A DNA stretch of 64,000 bases from contig NZ_RQHV01000066.1 of assembly GCF_004771005.1 (NCBI RefSeq), positions 1 through 64,000 of the forward strand. The letters run 5' to 3'. Both the position numbers and the translations under genes were made by a program. Of the stretch, positions 1 to 9,293 are shown in pieces; the first letter of the stretch is position 1, and each line of letters starts with the position of its first letter. Origin of the DNA: Leptospira ilyithenensis (lineage in GTDB: Bacteria > Spirochaetota > Leptospiria > Leptospirales > Leptospiraceae). A model generated the notes under the pieces. The model worked only from the letters and a program-made list of their open reading frames with translations. It did no database searches and was not told the origin of the DNA.

Positions 1-22
1 AATAAAAAAATTTTCCCTTTTT

Positions 23-58
23 GGGGTCTGGGGATTTTTCGGTGGGAGGGGGGGGAGG
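23..58 (+). other. G-rich tract with quadruplex potential
   Basis: Four or more guanine runs (GGGG at 23-26 and 30-33, GGG at 44-46, eight G at 48-55) lie within 36 bases of an otherwise AT-rich stretch. The spacing would allow a G-quadruplex on the plus strand, with one long loop. No coding function is visible. Quadruplex formation is inference only. Confidence 0.4.
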
Positions 59-90
59 AATGGATTTGAAAATTCGGGATTTTCAAAGTG

Positions 91-186
91 AGTGAGATGT
101 TTCTCGCGGTGGCGGAGGCCAGGGATGGCCGGAGCTTTTTCGTCGGAACAGGAGGTTCCGCGAAAAAGAGCGTGAAACATCTCACT
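91..186. repeat. Branched inverted-repeat element (three-way-junction fold)
   Basis: Thirteen bases at 91-103 are perfectly complementary to 174-186. Inside lie two further hairpins: GGCC 117-120 with 127-130, and a longer stem of CTTTTTCG 135-142 with 161-168 that continues, after one bulged base, as CGGAAC 144-149 with GTTCCG 155-160 and a 5-base loop. Together these give a three-way junction. It sits 3' of the YceI-like gene. It could be a small dispersed repeat or the folded 3' end of a transcript. I see no second copy in this window and no transposase. Confidence 0.6.
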
Positions 187-200
187 TGCTTGAATTTCAG

Positions 201-758
201 CTACTTCGAACGGATCAAAAACAAATATCGAATTTCGATTTCATCTTTTGCTTTGAGAAACAAAAGAGAAGGATTCTCCAACTGATATTCCGAAAAACGT
301 GCGATTGTTTTTCCTTTCACTTCGATTTGATCTTTCTCTACTTTATCAACCGTTAGATTGGATTTGAAATCTTTTGTGATCCCATGAATGGTAAGTTTTC
401 CCGAAACGGTATAAACTTCTCCTTCTTGAGTTACAGATTCGATTTTCACCTGTATCAGGCTGTATTCAGGAGAACCTAAAATTTCCTTGATGTGAGCATC
501 CCTTCCTTCGTCTCCCGATGTAATTTTTGAAATCGGGATTTTGATTTGAAACGGAGAACCGAGCGAATAACCGGTTTTGCTTGCTTTGATACGGATTGGT
601 TCCAATTCCACTTCATTACAAACTCCGATCACATTCGCCGTTGCATGATCCACATAGAAGCCGATTTCCTTTTTTAAAACTTCAGAGGCAAATAAAGAAG
701 GAGCTAACGTTAGGAAAGAAAAGGAAACGATCGTCAAAAAAAATAAATATTTCTTCAT
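201..758 (-). CDS. YceI-like family exported protein
   Basis: A 185-residue protein with an N-terminal signal peptide (MKKYLFFLTIVSF, cleavage probably after LFAS, about residue 25) and then a YceI-like lipocalin fold. The region around TVSGKLTIHGITKDF is the characteristic YceI stretch in which an all-beta domain forms a pocket for polyisoprenoids or other lipids. It probably acts in the periplasm. The ligand cannot be read from sequence. A second, divergent YceI-like protein lies at 5502-6107. The gene stands alone, 111 bp from the HAD gene upstream, and its 3' side carries the branched repeat at 91-186. Confidence 0.75.
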   Translation of the reverse strand: MKKYLFFLTIVSFSFLTLAPSLFASEVLKKEIGFYVDHATANVIGVCNEVELEPIRIKASKTGYSLGSPFQIKIPISKITSGDEGRDAHIKEILGSPEYSLIQVKIESVTQEGEVYTVSGKLTIHGITKDFKSNLTVDKVEKDQIEVKGKTIARFSEYQLENPSLLFLKAKDEIEIRYLFLIRSK

Positions 759-869
759 ATCTTTTTATACCTTTAATAGAGTTATGAATCTAACATTTTT
801 TTGGAATTTATAATATTTTATTCTTCAATTGATTCCGATTCTCTCCTATTTTTACAAAGATGAGAAATA

Positions 870-1643
870 TCAGCCTCCTTTGAGGAGTAAATTTCCGATC
901 GTATCTATGATAAAATCCGGCTTGATGCGGGAAGTTTTCAATTGTTCTTCCCGAAACTTTCCTGTTTTCACGAGAATTCCCTGGATGCCTAATTCCTTTG
1001 CCCCACCTACATCCGATTCAATATCATCACCTATCATAGTACAGTCGGAGGCGGAAAGACCCAAATGATCGAGACCCGCTCTAAAAAAGGAAGGAGATGG
1101 TTTGCCGATGACTTTTGCATCTACACCCGCAGAATATTCCAACCCGGTGATAAAGGCACCTATATCCAAACTCAAACCCTCTTTTGTCTGCCAAAACTTT
1201 CCCTTGTGTAATGCGATGAGCTTGGAACCTGCGATTAAATTCCGAAAAATACTATTGAGAAGATCATAACTCCACCCATCGCCGATATCTCCGATGATGA
1301 CTGCTTCAGGATTCTCTTCTACTTTTTCCAAACCGGTAATGTCATCTTTGACCTGATCAGCGAGAATAAGCCGAACTTTGGACTTTCCGGCTTTTTTAAG
1401 ATAGGAAGCCGCCATCTTGGGAGTGGTAAGAATTTCATTTTCCCGAATGCCTAAACCCAATTTGTTCAGACCTATTCGAATATCTCTTTCGGATTTAGTT
1501 GTGGTATTGGTCAAAAAAACAAAGGGAATTTTCTTTTCTCTAAGAGCTGTTAATGTTTCCAAGGCACCGGGAAGCAAACTTTCTCCCTGATGAAAAACGC
1601 CTTCCAAGTCGAACAAGTAACCCTTTTTACCACCGATAAACAT
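870..1643 (-). CDS. HAD-IIA family hydrolase (NagD/HDHD2-like)
   Basis: A 257-residue HAD-superfamily phosphatase of subclass IIA. Motif I is FDLEGV near residues 11-16, where the first Asp would be the nucleophile. The second acidic position is Glu where HAD proteins usually have Asp, so activity may be altered. Motif II is FLTNTT near residue 45. The C-terminal part has VIGKPSP (motif III Lys) and MIGDDIESDVGGA (motif IV acids). The layout matches the NagD/LHPP/HDHD2 type, with the cap inserted between motifs II and III. The substrate is unknown, probably a small phosphorylated metabolite in the cytoplasm. Confidence 0.8.
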   Translation of the reverse strand: MFIGGKKGYLFDLEGVFHQGESLLPGALETLTALREKKIPFVFLTNTTTKSERDIRIGLNKLGLGIRENEILTTPKMAASYLKKAGKSKVRLILADQVKDDITGLEKVEENPEAVIIGDIGDGWSYDLLNSIFRNLIAGSKLIALHKGKFWQTKEGLSLDIGAFITGLEYSAGVDAKVIGKPSPSFFRAGLDHLGLSASDCTMIGDDIESDVGGAKELGIQGILVKTGKFREEQLKTSRIKPDFIIDTIGNLLLKGG

Positions 1644-1720
1644 AGTTTTGATTCTCCTTTATTTTTTTGCTTCGTCAATAAGGATTCAAAATAAATAGAA
1701 GATTCATGATAACGATTCTG

Positions 1721-2449
1721 TTACTTGATGATGGAACCTTTCCAAGTGGGGACACCCGATTTATCAATCGGAAACGGTTTTCCCAAATATTTGGGAGGAG
1801 TATCCCAAATATGAATGTCCCACCAGGCAAGCTGACGGGCGAAAAACTCACGCCAATAATAATAACCTTCTTTTTTATAAGTGCGAAGATTGCACTCAAA
1901 CGCTTGTAAGTTGAGTCCAAGATTCCTGCCCAGGTAAATGGCACGGGGAAGAAAGAAAGACTGGCTGACAAAAATAGCGTCGTTTACCAAAAAAACTTCT
2001 TTGGCACGAATCAATGTATCTAAAGTGCGAAATCCGGCGTGATCCACAAATACGTCTTCCGGTTTTACATGATTTGCCAGCATAAACTCTAGCATGGGAC
2101 GTAATTCGTTATAATCCGCCTGGCCATTGTCCCCCGAGAGTAGAATCTTTTTTACTTTACCCGATTGGTACAAAGACAAACCGCATTTCAAACGATCGGA
2201 CAAAACAGGACTCGGTTTGTTTCCATGCACTGCAGCACCCGGAATCAATGCTACGGTAGCGGAAAACGACTCTTCTGCAGATTGAATGTGAGGAACTGCG
2301 TCGTAATTGCGATAAAAATCCCAATCTACAAATCCTATAAATATAAAAAAGGCCAGTAGAAATATCGCAATAACGCGAATTAGGGATTTCCACTTGACCC
2401 GAAATGGGAAAGGTCGTCTGCTATGTTTGTTAGGACTTTGTGCGCTCAT
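1721..2449 (-). CDS. SanA/YdcF (DUF218) family membrane-anchored protein
   Basis: A 242-residue protein with one N-terminal membrane segment (VIAIFLLAFFIFIGFV) followed by a DUF218 domain (ALIPGAAVHGNKPSPVL, ILLSGDNG, DHAGFRTLDT, SQSFFLPRA). SanA-type proteins influence envelope barrier function, with the domain on the periplasmic side. I chose the ATG at 2449, which gives MSAQSPNK. A longer reading to 2563 would run far into the divergent M23 gene. The chosen start codon overlaps the M23 start codon by two bases. No good ribosome-binding site is visible. Confidence 0.8.
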   Translation of the reverse strand: MSAQSPNKHSRRPFPFRVKWKSLIRVIAIFLLAFFIFIGFVDWDFYRNYDAVPHIQSAEESFSATVALIPGAAVHGNKPSPVLSDRLKCGLSLYQSGKVKKILLSGDNGQADYNELRPMLEFMLANHVKPEDVFVDHAGFRTLDTLIRAKEVFLVNDAIFVSQSFFLPRAIYLGRNLGLNLQAFECNLRTYKKEGYYYWREFFARQLAWWDIHIWDTPPKYLGKPFPIDKSGVPTWKGSIIK

Positions 2450-3461
2450 GAAAAAGAAAATCAAAGAGATTAAATCTGTTTTCTCACAAGACAATCCTAA
2501 AATCAAGAAACAGATTGATCGGGTCAAAGAAAAAGGACACCAAAGAATGACGATTTTGGTCATTCCCCACGGTTACGATAGTTCCTTCCATTTCCAAATC
2601 TCGGTTTTTACCATCCTTTTCTTCGCCGGGCTTACCGTCGGCTTATTAAGCCTTGCCATCTTCGGAATTGTTCGCTCCAATAACACCCGTTCCCAAATCA
2701 ATCAGCTCTCCGAAATCTACGGAAATTATTTTGATACCTACCTGACTCACTCCAACCAATTGGAGGAGATGAAAGAAGAGTATTCCAAACTGAACGAAAA
2801 TATGTTGGAAATCTTTTCTCTCATTGACGGGCAGGATGACGAACTACTTAAGATTCCTGCAGAAGATGCGATCAAGTCCGCATCCTATGAACTTTTACAA
2901 AGGGAAGAAAGGGAAGACAAACAACTGGATATAGGTCGTAGGTACCTGAACGAAATCTATGATTTGAGATACTTAAAACACAGAATGACCAGCAATGAAA
3001 AGTTAGTCGAAGTGAACTTTGAATATCTTTTTACACGAGCTGCCGTTTTGTCCTCCACTCCTCTTTTCAATCCGATGTATTCTTATAATCTGACTTCCCA
3101 ATTCGGAATGCGCAAATCTCCCACATCCGGTTTTTGGGAATACCACGACGGATTGGATATGGCAAATGCAACTGGCACTCCGATTTACGCTACTGCTCCG
3201 GGTCGGGTTATAAAAGTTGCCTACTCTAACGTAGGTTATGGACACCATATCATCATCCAACATGAATTCGGATTCAATACATTGTACGGACACTGTTCCC
3301 GCATCTATGTCCGCTCGGGACAAATTATAAAAACGGGAGATATGATTGCCGAAGTAGGAGCGACAGGAAACGTAACCGGTCCTCATTTGCATTATGAAAT
3401 TATTTTGTCCGAAGAAGGCAAAACCGACCCGGAAGAATATCTACAATCAGGAATCTATTGA
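2448..3461 (+). CDS. M23 (LytM) family metallopeptidase, membrane anchored
   Basis: A 337-residue protein with a short basic cytoplasmic N-terminus, one transmembrane segment (ISVFTILFFAGLTVGLL, roughly residues 45-70), a coiled-coil-like acidic/basic region, and a C-terminal LytM domain. The zinc motif HDGLD (HxxxD) and HLHY are both present, so it may be an active peptidoglycan endopeptidase in the periplasm. The preferred ATG at 2448 has an AGGA about 13 bases upstream. An internal ATG at 2547 is a less likely start. Its TGA ends directly before the ligA TTG start, which suggests translational coupling. Confidence 0.85.
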   Translation: MKKKIKEIKSVFSQDNPKIKKQIDRVKEKGHQRMTILVIPHGYDSSFHFQISVFTILFFAGLTVGLLSLAIFGIVRSNNTRSQINQLSEIYGNYFDTYLTHSNQLEEMKEEYSKLNENMLEIFSLIDGQDDELLKIPAEDAIKSASYELLQREEREDKQLDIGRRYLNEIYDLRYLKHRMTSNEKLVEVNFEYLFTRAAVLSSTPLFNPMYSYNLTSQFGMRKSPTSGFWEYHDGLDMANATGTPIYATAPGRVIKVAYSNVGYGHHIIIQHEFGFNTLYGHCSRIYVRSGQIIKTGDMIAEVGATGNVTGPHLHYEIILSEEGKTDPEEYLQSGIY

Positions 3462-5471
3462 TTGGCACCAAAAGAAGAAGATCCGAAAAAACGCATCCGT
3501 GCTTTGACAAAAGAGATCAAAGCACATAACGAACGCTACTATAAAAACAACACTCCAACCATCTCGGACAAAGAATACGATCTGCTTTTCAGTGAGCTGA
3601 AAAAACTGGAAGAGAATTACCCTGAATTTGTTTCTCCGAATTCTCCTACCAAAACCGTAGGCTCTGATCTTTCCAGCCAGTTCTCCAAATTCAAACACCA
3701 AGTTCCCGTCCTTTCTCTGGAAAATACATACAATACGGAAGAACTCTGGGAGTGGATTGTCAAAACCGGCGAAGACGAATTATATTCCCTTGAATGGAAA
3801 ATCGATGGCGCCTCTATCTTGTTATATTATGTTGACGGCAAATTGGAAAATTGCGTTACCAGAGGAACGGGGGGAATCGGAGATGTCGTTACTGAAAATG
3901 TGAAAACCATCAAAGGACTTCCTCACGAATTGAAATCCGGCAGAACCGTGACCGTTCGAGGGGAAATTTATATGAATTTTTCCGATTTTGAAGAATTCAA
4001 CGAAGAGTACGGCGGACGTTTTGCCAACCCACGCAATCTTTCCGCAGGTTCCATCAAACAGAAAGACCCGGCGGAAGTGGCAAAAAGACCTCTTCGCATT
4101 TTTGTTTACGATGCTATCTTCGGAAAAGGCAGAAAAGGGATCACGGAACATAAGGAAATCCTAAAACTTTTAAAAGAAGATAAATTTCCTTTGGCTCCGG
4201 ATACCGAAATCATTCCCACCAAACAGTTGTTACAACATATAGAAGCTTTTCGTAAAAAAAAGGACAAAACCGGATTCCCCGTAGACGGGCTTGTCATCAA
4301 ACTCAACAGTTTGGAAAAAAGAGAATCACTCGGAGAAACATCCCAATCCCCCAGATGGGCTCGTGCTTTTAAATTCGATGCGCTACTCAAAGATACGGTG
4401 ATAGAGGACATTGATTTTGCTATCGGCCGTACGGGAAAAATAACACCCAGGGCAAAAGTAACTCCCACAATTCTTGCAGGGACCACTGTCACTTATGCCA
4501 CCTTACATAACCAAGACTATATTAATGAATTGGGTGCCGGAATCGGCGCCAAGGTTCTGATTTCCAAAAGAGGCGAAATCATTCCGGCTGTTGAAAAAGT
4601 AATCTCACCTCCTACCCAAGGGGTATTTCAATTACCTACCGAATGCCCTTCCTGCAAAACTCACTTGGAAAAAGTAGATGATTCGGTAGATTTTTTTTGC
4701 ACCAACAGGCATTGTCCCGAACGGGAAAAAAATTCTCTTATTTTTTTCTGCGCTAAAAAGCAGATGAATATAGAAAATATCGGAGAGAAACAGATTGAAA
4801 TCTTTTATGAGCAAGGCCTGGCCAAAAACCTGGTTCAACTTTATTCATTGCATAAAAAAAGAGAAGAGCTTTTAGCAATGAACCGGTTTGCGGAAAAATC
4901 CGTAGATAATATACTTTCGGCTATCGAAAAATCAAAAGAAAAGGATTTTCGCCTAACGCTCCCTTCTCTCGGTCTCAACGAAGCGGGCCACAAAGTAACT
5001 GAGATATTGATTGAAAACGGATTGGACTCCTGGGATAAATTGGTTGCGTTAGCTAAAAAGAAAAATGCGGAAGAAGAACTTTCCAATCTGCACGGAATCG
5101 GTCCCAGAACAGTACAGGCATTACTCGGTCATTTAAAAGACAAAGAAACCCTAACTCTCGTAAAAAATCTGATCAAGCTGGGTCTCAAGTTTAAAGCGGA
5201 CGAAACGGAAAAAAGCAACTTACAGCCGTTTATTGATCAATCCTGGTGTGTTACCGGAAGTTTTGAAAATTTCCAACCGAGAGAAAAAGCTTTGGACATC
5301 ATTACGAAACACGGCGGCAGAAAAGTATCTTCCGTCTCTTCCAAAACAACTCATCTGCTGTACGGACCCGGAGCCGGATCAAAACTGGAAAAAGCGGAAG
5401 AACTGGGAATTACACTAGTCAATGAAGAGGAATTCCTTTCTCTCTTGAAAAAAGAAGGAATCCCTCATTAA
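3462..5471 (+). CDS. ligA: NAD-dependent DNA ligase LigA
   Basis: A 669-residue protein, the usual length for bacterial LigA, which seals nicks using NAD+. It has the Ia domain with NERYY and DKEYD, the adenylation motif KIDG with Lys113, the OB-fold region, a four-cysteine zinc finger (CPSC...CTNRHC near 408-432), helix-hairpin-helix repeats and a C-terminal BRCT domain (WCVTGSFENF). The start is a TTG immediately after the M23 stop, and no in-frame ATG precedes the NERYY motif. All catalytic motifs look intact. Confidence 0.97.
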   Translation: MAPKEEDPKKRIRALTKEIKAHNERYYKNNTPTISDKEYDLLFSELKKLEENYPEFVSPNSPTKTVGSDLSSQFSKFKHQVPVLSLENTYNTEELWEWIVKTGEDELYSLEWKIDGASILLYYVDGKLENCVTRGTGGIGDVVTENVKTIKGLPHELKSGRTVTVRGEIYMNFSDFEEFNEEYGGRFANPRNLSAGSIKQKDPAEVAKRPLRIFVYDAIFGKGRKGITEHKEILKLLKEDKFPLAPDTEIIPTKQLLQHIEAFRKKKDKTGFPVDGLVIKLNSLEKRESLGETSQSPRWARAFKFDALLKDTVIEDIDFAIGRTGKITPRAKVTPTILAGTTVTYATLHNQDYINELGAGIGAKVLISKRGEIIPAVEKVISPPTQGVFQLPTECPSCKTHLEKVDDSVDFFCTNRHCPEREKNSLIFFCAKKQMNIENIGEKQIEIFYEQGLAKNLVQLYSLHKKREELLAMNRFAEKSVDNILSAIEKSKEKDFRLTLPSLGLNEAGHKVTEILIENGLDSWDKLVALAKKKNAEEELSNLHGIGPRTVQALLGHLKDKETLTLVKNLIKLGLKFKADETEKSNLQPFIDQSWCVTGSFENFQPREKALDIITKHGGRKVSSVSSKTTHLLYGPGAGSKLEKAEELGITLVNEEEFLSLLKKEGIPH

Positions 5472-5501
5472 AAAGATGAACTATCGACTAGAATTGATTT
5501 T

Positions 5502-6107
5502 CTATTTACAAACCTTATCTAAAGTAGAAACGATTTTAAAATCCACATTTGGCCAGAGTTTACTTGTTCCATCCGCACCTTTGTGAAGATCTCTGCACTC
5601 TTCATTCAAACGGGAAAGTCCGGATTTCAATCCGAAGTCCAATACATCCAGTGAACCTGCAACTTCGACCGTGTTTTCCTTTATGGTGAATTGAACAGGA
5701 ATGGATTTTTTTACGCCGGCGAATTCCAAATCCAATTTCGCAGAACCGGTATTAGTTCCTTTAATTTCGGAGAAACTGCCCTTGAATTCCTTTCCGTTTT
5801 TTACCGATCCGAAAAAGAATTTTTTAATCTTTTCATCCCGATAAGGTAAATTCGAATTGATGGAAGCAATCGCGATTTTAAAAGACAAGTCTTTCACTGA
5901 ATCCAATATGGTCGCCCCGGCTTTGGTTTTATTTACCTGGATCGAATCAAATTTTCCCTTTATCCCGGTTTTTTCCGTAAATTTAAACGCTGTCCATTCC
6001 AGGCTAGTTTGTTTCGGGCTGTACGCATAAGTGCACTTTTCCTCTGCAAATACCGAAGTGGTAACCACAGCGGAACAGATAATTGCAAGCAGATAGATGT
6101 TTTTCAT
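5502..6107 (-). CDS. YceI-like exported protein
   Basis: A 201-residue protein with a clear signal peptide (cleavage probably after SVFA, about residue 21). The mature part fits the YceI/lipocalin-like lipid-binding fold: WTAFKFTEKTGIKGKF near the start, and LEFAGVKKSIPVQFTI in the second half. It has three cysteines in the mature part, including one near each end, which could form a disulphide in the periplasm. It converges on ligA, 30 bp away. It is divergent from the YceI-like protein at 201-758 rather than a recent copy. The ligand is unknown. Confidence 0.75.
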   Translation of the reverse strand: MKNIYLLAIICSAVVTTSVFAEEKCTYAYSPKQTSLEWTAFKFTEKTGIKGKFDSIQVNKTKAGATILDSVKDLSFKIAIASINSNLPYRDEKIKKFFFGSVKNGKEFKGSFSEIKGTNTGSAKLDLEFAGVKKSIPVQFTIKENTVEVAGSLDVLDFGLKSGLSRLNEECRDLHKGADGTSKLWPNVDFKIVSTLDKVCK

Positions 6108-6328
6108 CGGTCTTCCTCTCTAGTTTAATTAGACAGCAGAAACATTTCTTTGTCAAGATTTAGGAGATTCAATTTTGCTAATTGTGGATTTATTAAGCAT
6201 AAGCCTTTTCTGCAGTGCAAAATTCGGATTAGCCCTAAAATTAAACCTCTCCTTTCGCATTATGTTTTAAAAAACGACTTTAACAGAATGATCCGTTTCA
6301 AAATACTCTTCTCAAAAGAGAAGAAAGA

Positions 6329-8011
6329 ATGCACGGCGAAGAATCCTTATTAACAGACATCGGTTTGAGCATTATTTTTGCTACCGTACTCAGTCACATA
6401 GCAAGAGTTGCAAAACAACCACTTATTCTTGGTTATATTATCGGAGGAGCCCTTCTTGGAAAAGAAATGGGTTTTTCACTTGTTACAAACGAAGCCTCCA
6501 TTGAGCTGATTTCGGAAATAGGACTGATTTTACTTCTATTCATCATCGGTCTGGAGATCAATCTTGCAGAGCTTGCGAAAATGGGTAAATCGATGTTCCT
6601 CTTAGGAACCTTGCAGTTTACATTATCAGTAGCTTTTGTTTACGGATTTTTTCCTCTACTGGGATTGCCGATCGGTGGGGAAAAATTCGACTTGCTCTAC
6701 ATTGCCGTGGCACTTTCCCTCAGCTCCACTTTAATCGTAGTTAAACTATTACAGGACAAGGTAGAAATCAATACTTTATCAGGAAAGCTCACTGTCGGAG
6801 TTTTGGTTTTCCAGGATATCTGGGCGATTCTGTTTATGGGGGTGCAGCCAAACCTCAATAGCCCCGAAGTTTTAAAAATTCTCGCATCAATAGGTATTAT
6901 CGTTTTGCTGATTATTTTCAGTTTCACAGTCAGCAGATACATATTGGCACCGCTTTATAAGGCGTGCGCAGCCAGTTCAGAGTTGGTTCTTTTAACATCA
7001 ATTATGTGGTGTTTCGCCATTTGCGGTATCGCAGGTGAAGCGGGACTTTCCAAAGAGATGGGAGCACTTGTTGCCGGTATGAGTATTGCCGCATTTCCTT
7101 ACGGCGCGGATGTCATTTCCAAGCTTATCGGGATTCGCGACTTTTTTGTGACTCTCTTCTTCGTTGCCTTGGGTTTGAAAGTCCCCATGCCGAGTGTGGA
7201 AGTAGTCGCTATTTCATTTGCAATCATAACATTAATGTTGGTTGTTCGTATCTTAACCGTAGCACCGATTATCATTGCTTTGAAAAAAGGAGTTCGAACC
7301 GGGTTTTTGACCGGTCTCAACTTGGCACAGATCTCGGAGTTCTCACTAGTCATACTTGCATTAGGTGCCGGATTCGGTCATGTCACTGGCAAATTGCAGG
7401 CAGTCATCCTCACATCTACCATCATCGCTTCCATTCTTTCCACTTATATCATCCTGTTCAATCATCAGATCGCGGCGGCATTGGCCCGATTTGTAGCTAG
7501 GTTCGGAATTCATGACGAAGTTGTCGAAGTCAAAACAACCGGCGAGGGAGGTCATGATGATGGCCAAGTGCGGGACATCATTGTACTCGGTTATTTTAGA
7601 ATTGCCCGTGCCTTCATCAGTTATCTGGAAGATCTTTCTCCATCACTCATCAAAAGGATCATCATTGCCGACTACAACCCTGCATTCAAAGACGAACTTA
7701 CCGGCAAAGGATTTCAATGGGCTTATGCGGATTTGGCTCATCCGGAATCACTTTCCCATATAGGACTTCATGATGCTTCGATGGTAGTATGTACGATTTC
7801 GGATTCTTTTCTAAAAGGAACAAATAACACCCGTTTATTGTCTACATTGACAAAACTTGCGCCGAATGCAAAGATCATCTTGACTTCCGATGAACCGGAC
7901 GATGCTAAAAAGCTGGTTGTTGACGGGGCTCAAAAAGTAATCGTTCCGGGTATTATCACCGGAGAATTTTTATACGATTATATCGCAGGCGGGATGAGAA
8001 AGGGTGCTTAA
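6329..8011 (+). CDS. CPA2-type monovalent cation/proton antiporter with TrkA-N domain
   Basis: A 560-residue Kef/CPA2-family protein. About twelve hydrophobic segments span residues 1-390, including the family stretch LLLFIIGLEINL near residue 70. A cytoplasmic TrkA-N-like domain follows from about residue 415 (DIIVLGYFRIAR, IIIADYN). The Rossmann glycine motif is degenerate (GYFRIA instead of GxGxxG), so nucleotide control may differ from KefB/KefC. It probably exchanges K+ or Na+ for protons. GAGAAGAAAG lies just upstream of the ATG. The 221-bp gap on its 5' side has no gene and probably carries its promoter. Confidence 0.88.
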   Translation: MHGEESLLTDIGLSIIFATVLSHIARVAKQPLILGYIIGGALLGKEMGFSLVTNEASIELISEIGLILLLFIIGLEINLAELAKMGKSMFLLGTLQFTLSVAFVYGFFPLLGLPIGGEKFDLLYIAVALSLSSTLIVVKLLQDKVEINTLSGKLTVGVLVFQDIWAILFMGVQPNLNSPEVLKILASIGIIVLLIIFSFTVSRYILAPLYKACAASSELVLLTSIMWCFAICGIAGEAGLSKEMGALVAGMSIAAFPYGADVISKLIGIRDFFVTLFFVALGLKVPMPSVEVVAISFAIITLMLVVRILTVAPIIIALKKGVRTGFLTGLNLAQISEFSLVILALGAGFGHVTGKLQAVILTSTIIASILSTYIILFNHQIAAALARFVARFGIHDEVVEVKTTGEGGHDDGQVRDIIVLGYFRIARAFISYLEDLSPSLIKRIIIADYNPAFKDELTGKGFQWAYADLAHPESLSHIGLHDASMVVCTISDSFLKGTNNTRLLSTLTKLAPNAKIILTSDEPDDAKKLVVDGAQKVIVPGIITGEFLYDYIAGGMRKGA

Positions 8012-8016
8012 TAAAA

Positions 8017-8757
8017 TCAAATCCAACCTTTCTTTCTAAACTCTTCTATTACAAGTTCCAAGTCTCTGGGAGAATCCACTCCCAGATTTGCTTTGTTTGC
8101 CAAAAAAATCCCGATTGTGTTTCCATTTTGCAGAGCTCTCAATTGTTCCAAAGATTCGACTGCCTCCCAGTCGGAAGCGGGAAGAGTATTATAATTCAGT
8201 AAAAAATTTCTTTCATAACCGTAGATTCCGAGGTGACGAAAACAATCCGCTTTTTTTTTGAAAGAAGCTGGGATGGGGCTACGGGAAAAATAGTTAGCAC
8301 GTGATAGTTGGTCAAATACAACCTTCACTCGATTGGGATCGGTAGGATCTTCCGCTTCACCGAAACGAACCGCAGCAGTAGTCATTTCCCAATCACTGTG
8401 CTTCAATTTTAGATCGACTACGCCGTCAATCAGTTCGGGTTCTATTCCCGGCTCATCACCTTGGATATTGACAATGACATCGTATTCGGGAAATTGGGTT
8501 GCGACTTCAATGATTCTATCCGTTCCGGTTTCGTGATCTTCCCTCGTCATGGCAACTTTACCGCCGAAAGTCAAAACGACATCGCGGATCTTTTCATTAT
8601 CCGTTGCGACAACCAATTCGTTTAAGGATTTTGCTTTTTTAGAATGCAGATAAGTCCACTCGATCATCGGCTTGGAACCGATGAGTGCGAGTGGTTTTCC
8701 CGGAAAACGTGTGCTTGCAAAACGCGCAGGGATCACACCCAAAACTTTCTTTGACAT
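8017..8757 (-). CDS. kdsB: 3-deoxy-manno-octulosonate cytidylyltransferase
   Basis: A 246-residue CMP-Kdo synthetase, normal length for KdsB. It makes CMP-Kdo from CTP and Kdo for the LPS inner core. The N-terminal signature VIPARFASTRFPGKPL, the central NIQGDEP metal-binding motif and ATDNEKI are all present. It is the last gene of the flagellar motor operon, eight bp after fliL. This ties LPS precursor synthesis to the same transcript and supports an LPS-bearing spirochaete. Confidence 0.95.
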   Translation of the reverse strand: MSKKVLGVIPARFASTRFPGKPLALIGSKPMIEWTYLHSKKAKSLNELVVATDNEKIRDVVLTFGGKVAMTREDHETGTDRIIEVATQFPEYDVIVNIQGDEPGIEPELIDGVVDLKLKHSDWEMTTAAVRFGEAEDPTDPNRVKVVFDQLSRANYFSRSPIPASFKKKADCFRHLGIYGYERNFLLNYNTLPASDWEAVESLEQLRALQNGNTIGIFLANKANLGVDSPRDLELVIEEFRKKGWI

Positions 8758-8765
8758 AACGAGTA

Positions 8766-9293
8766 TTAGTTTACTAAAAATTCGGTAAAATAAATCTCTT
8801 TGATTTTTCCATTTGTCAAAATATGATTCAAATGTGCTTTGATTTCTTCTCTTAAATCCAACTGGTTTGTAATCGATTTCAAATCATCTTTCGTTTTGCG
8901 AGCAATGATCAAGTTGATGATGTTTTGCATTTGCGCCACACGCATTGCCAACTCCTGAGAAAGAGCCGGTTGCCCCGATTCAAATCCCAAAGACATCTTT
9001 AACTTAACGAAATGCGATTCCCCAACGTCCGAGGTATTGATTCGAAATTCTTCCTGGAAACTATATATCTCAAGAGGAGGAGGCGCTTTTACCAATGATA
9101 TGTTCTTTTGTTGTTTAAAGACACTGGTCGCAGTCTTTTGAGCAACAAACATGGATATTACGGTAACAATGATGATTCCAAAAATAGCAGCGGCAATGTA
9201 AAGTAACCATTTAACAATGGGAGACATTCCCGCCCCACTAGGGGAACCTTCGGCCAGCCCGCCTTCTTCTTCGTCTACTTCACGATCACCCAT
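8766..9293 (-). CDS. fliL: Flagellar basal body-associated protein FliL
   Basis: A 175-residue FliL: a short acidic cytoplasmic N-terminus, one membrane helix (LLYIAAAIFGIIIVTVISMF, about 30-50) and a periplasmic domain (FRINTSDVGESHFVKLKMSL) ending in KEIYFTEFLVN, a typical FliL C-terminus. FliL supports stator function around MotA/MotB. Its ATG overlaps the motB stop by one base (TAATG), so translation is probably coupled. Confidence 0.93.
   Translation of the reverse strand: MGDREVDEEEGGLAEGSPSGAGMSPIVKWLLYIAAAIFGIIIVTVISMFVAQKTATSVFKQQKNISLVKAPPPLEIYSFQEEFRINTSDVGESHFVKLKMSLGFESGQPALSQELAMRVAQMQNIINLIIARKTKDDLKSITNQLDLREEIKAHLNHILTNGKIKEIYFTEFLVN

Noticed and set aside
6150..6353. 67-codon reading frame before the antiporter
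   Set aside because: It lies in the AT-rich upstream region, has no ribosome-binding site or family similarity, and runs into the antiporter gene in another frame.
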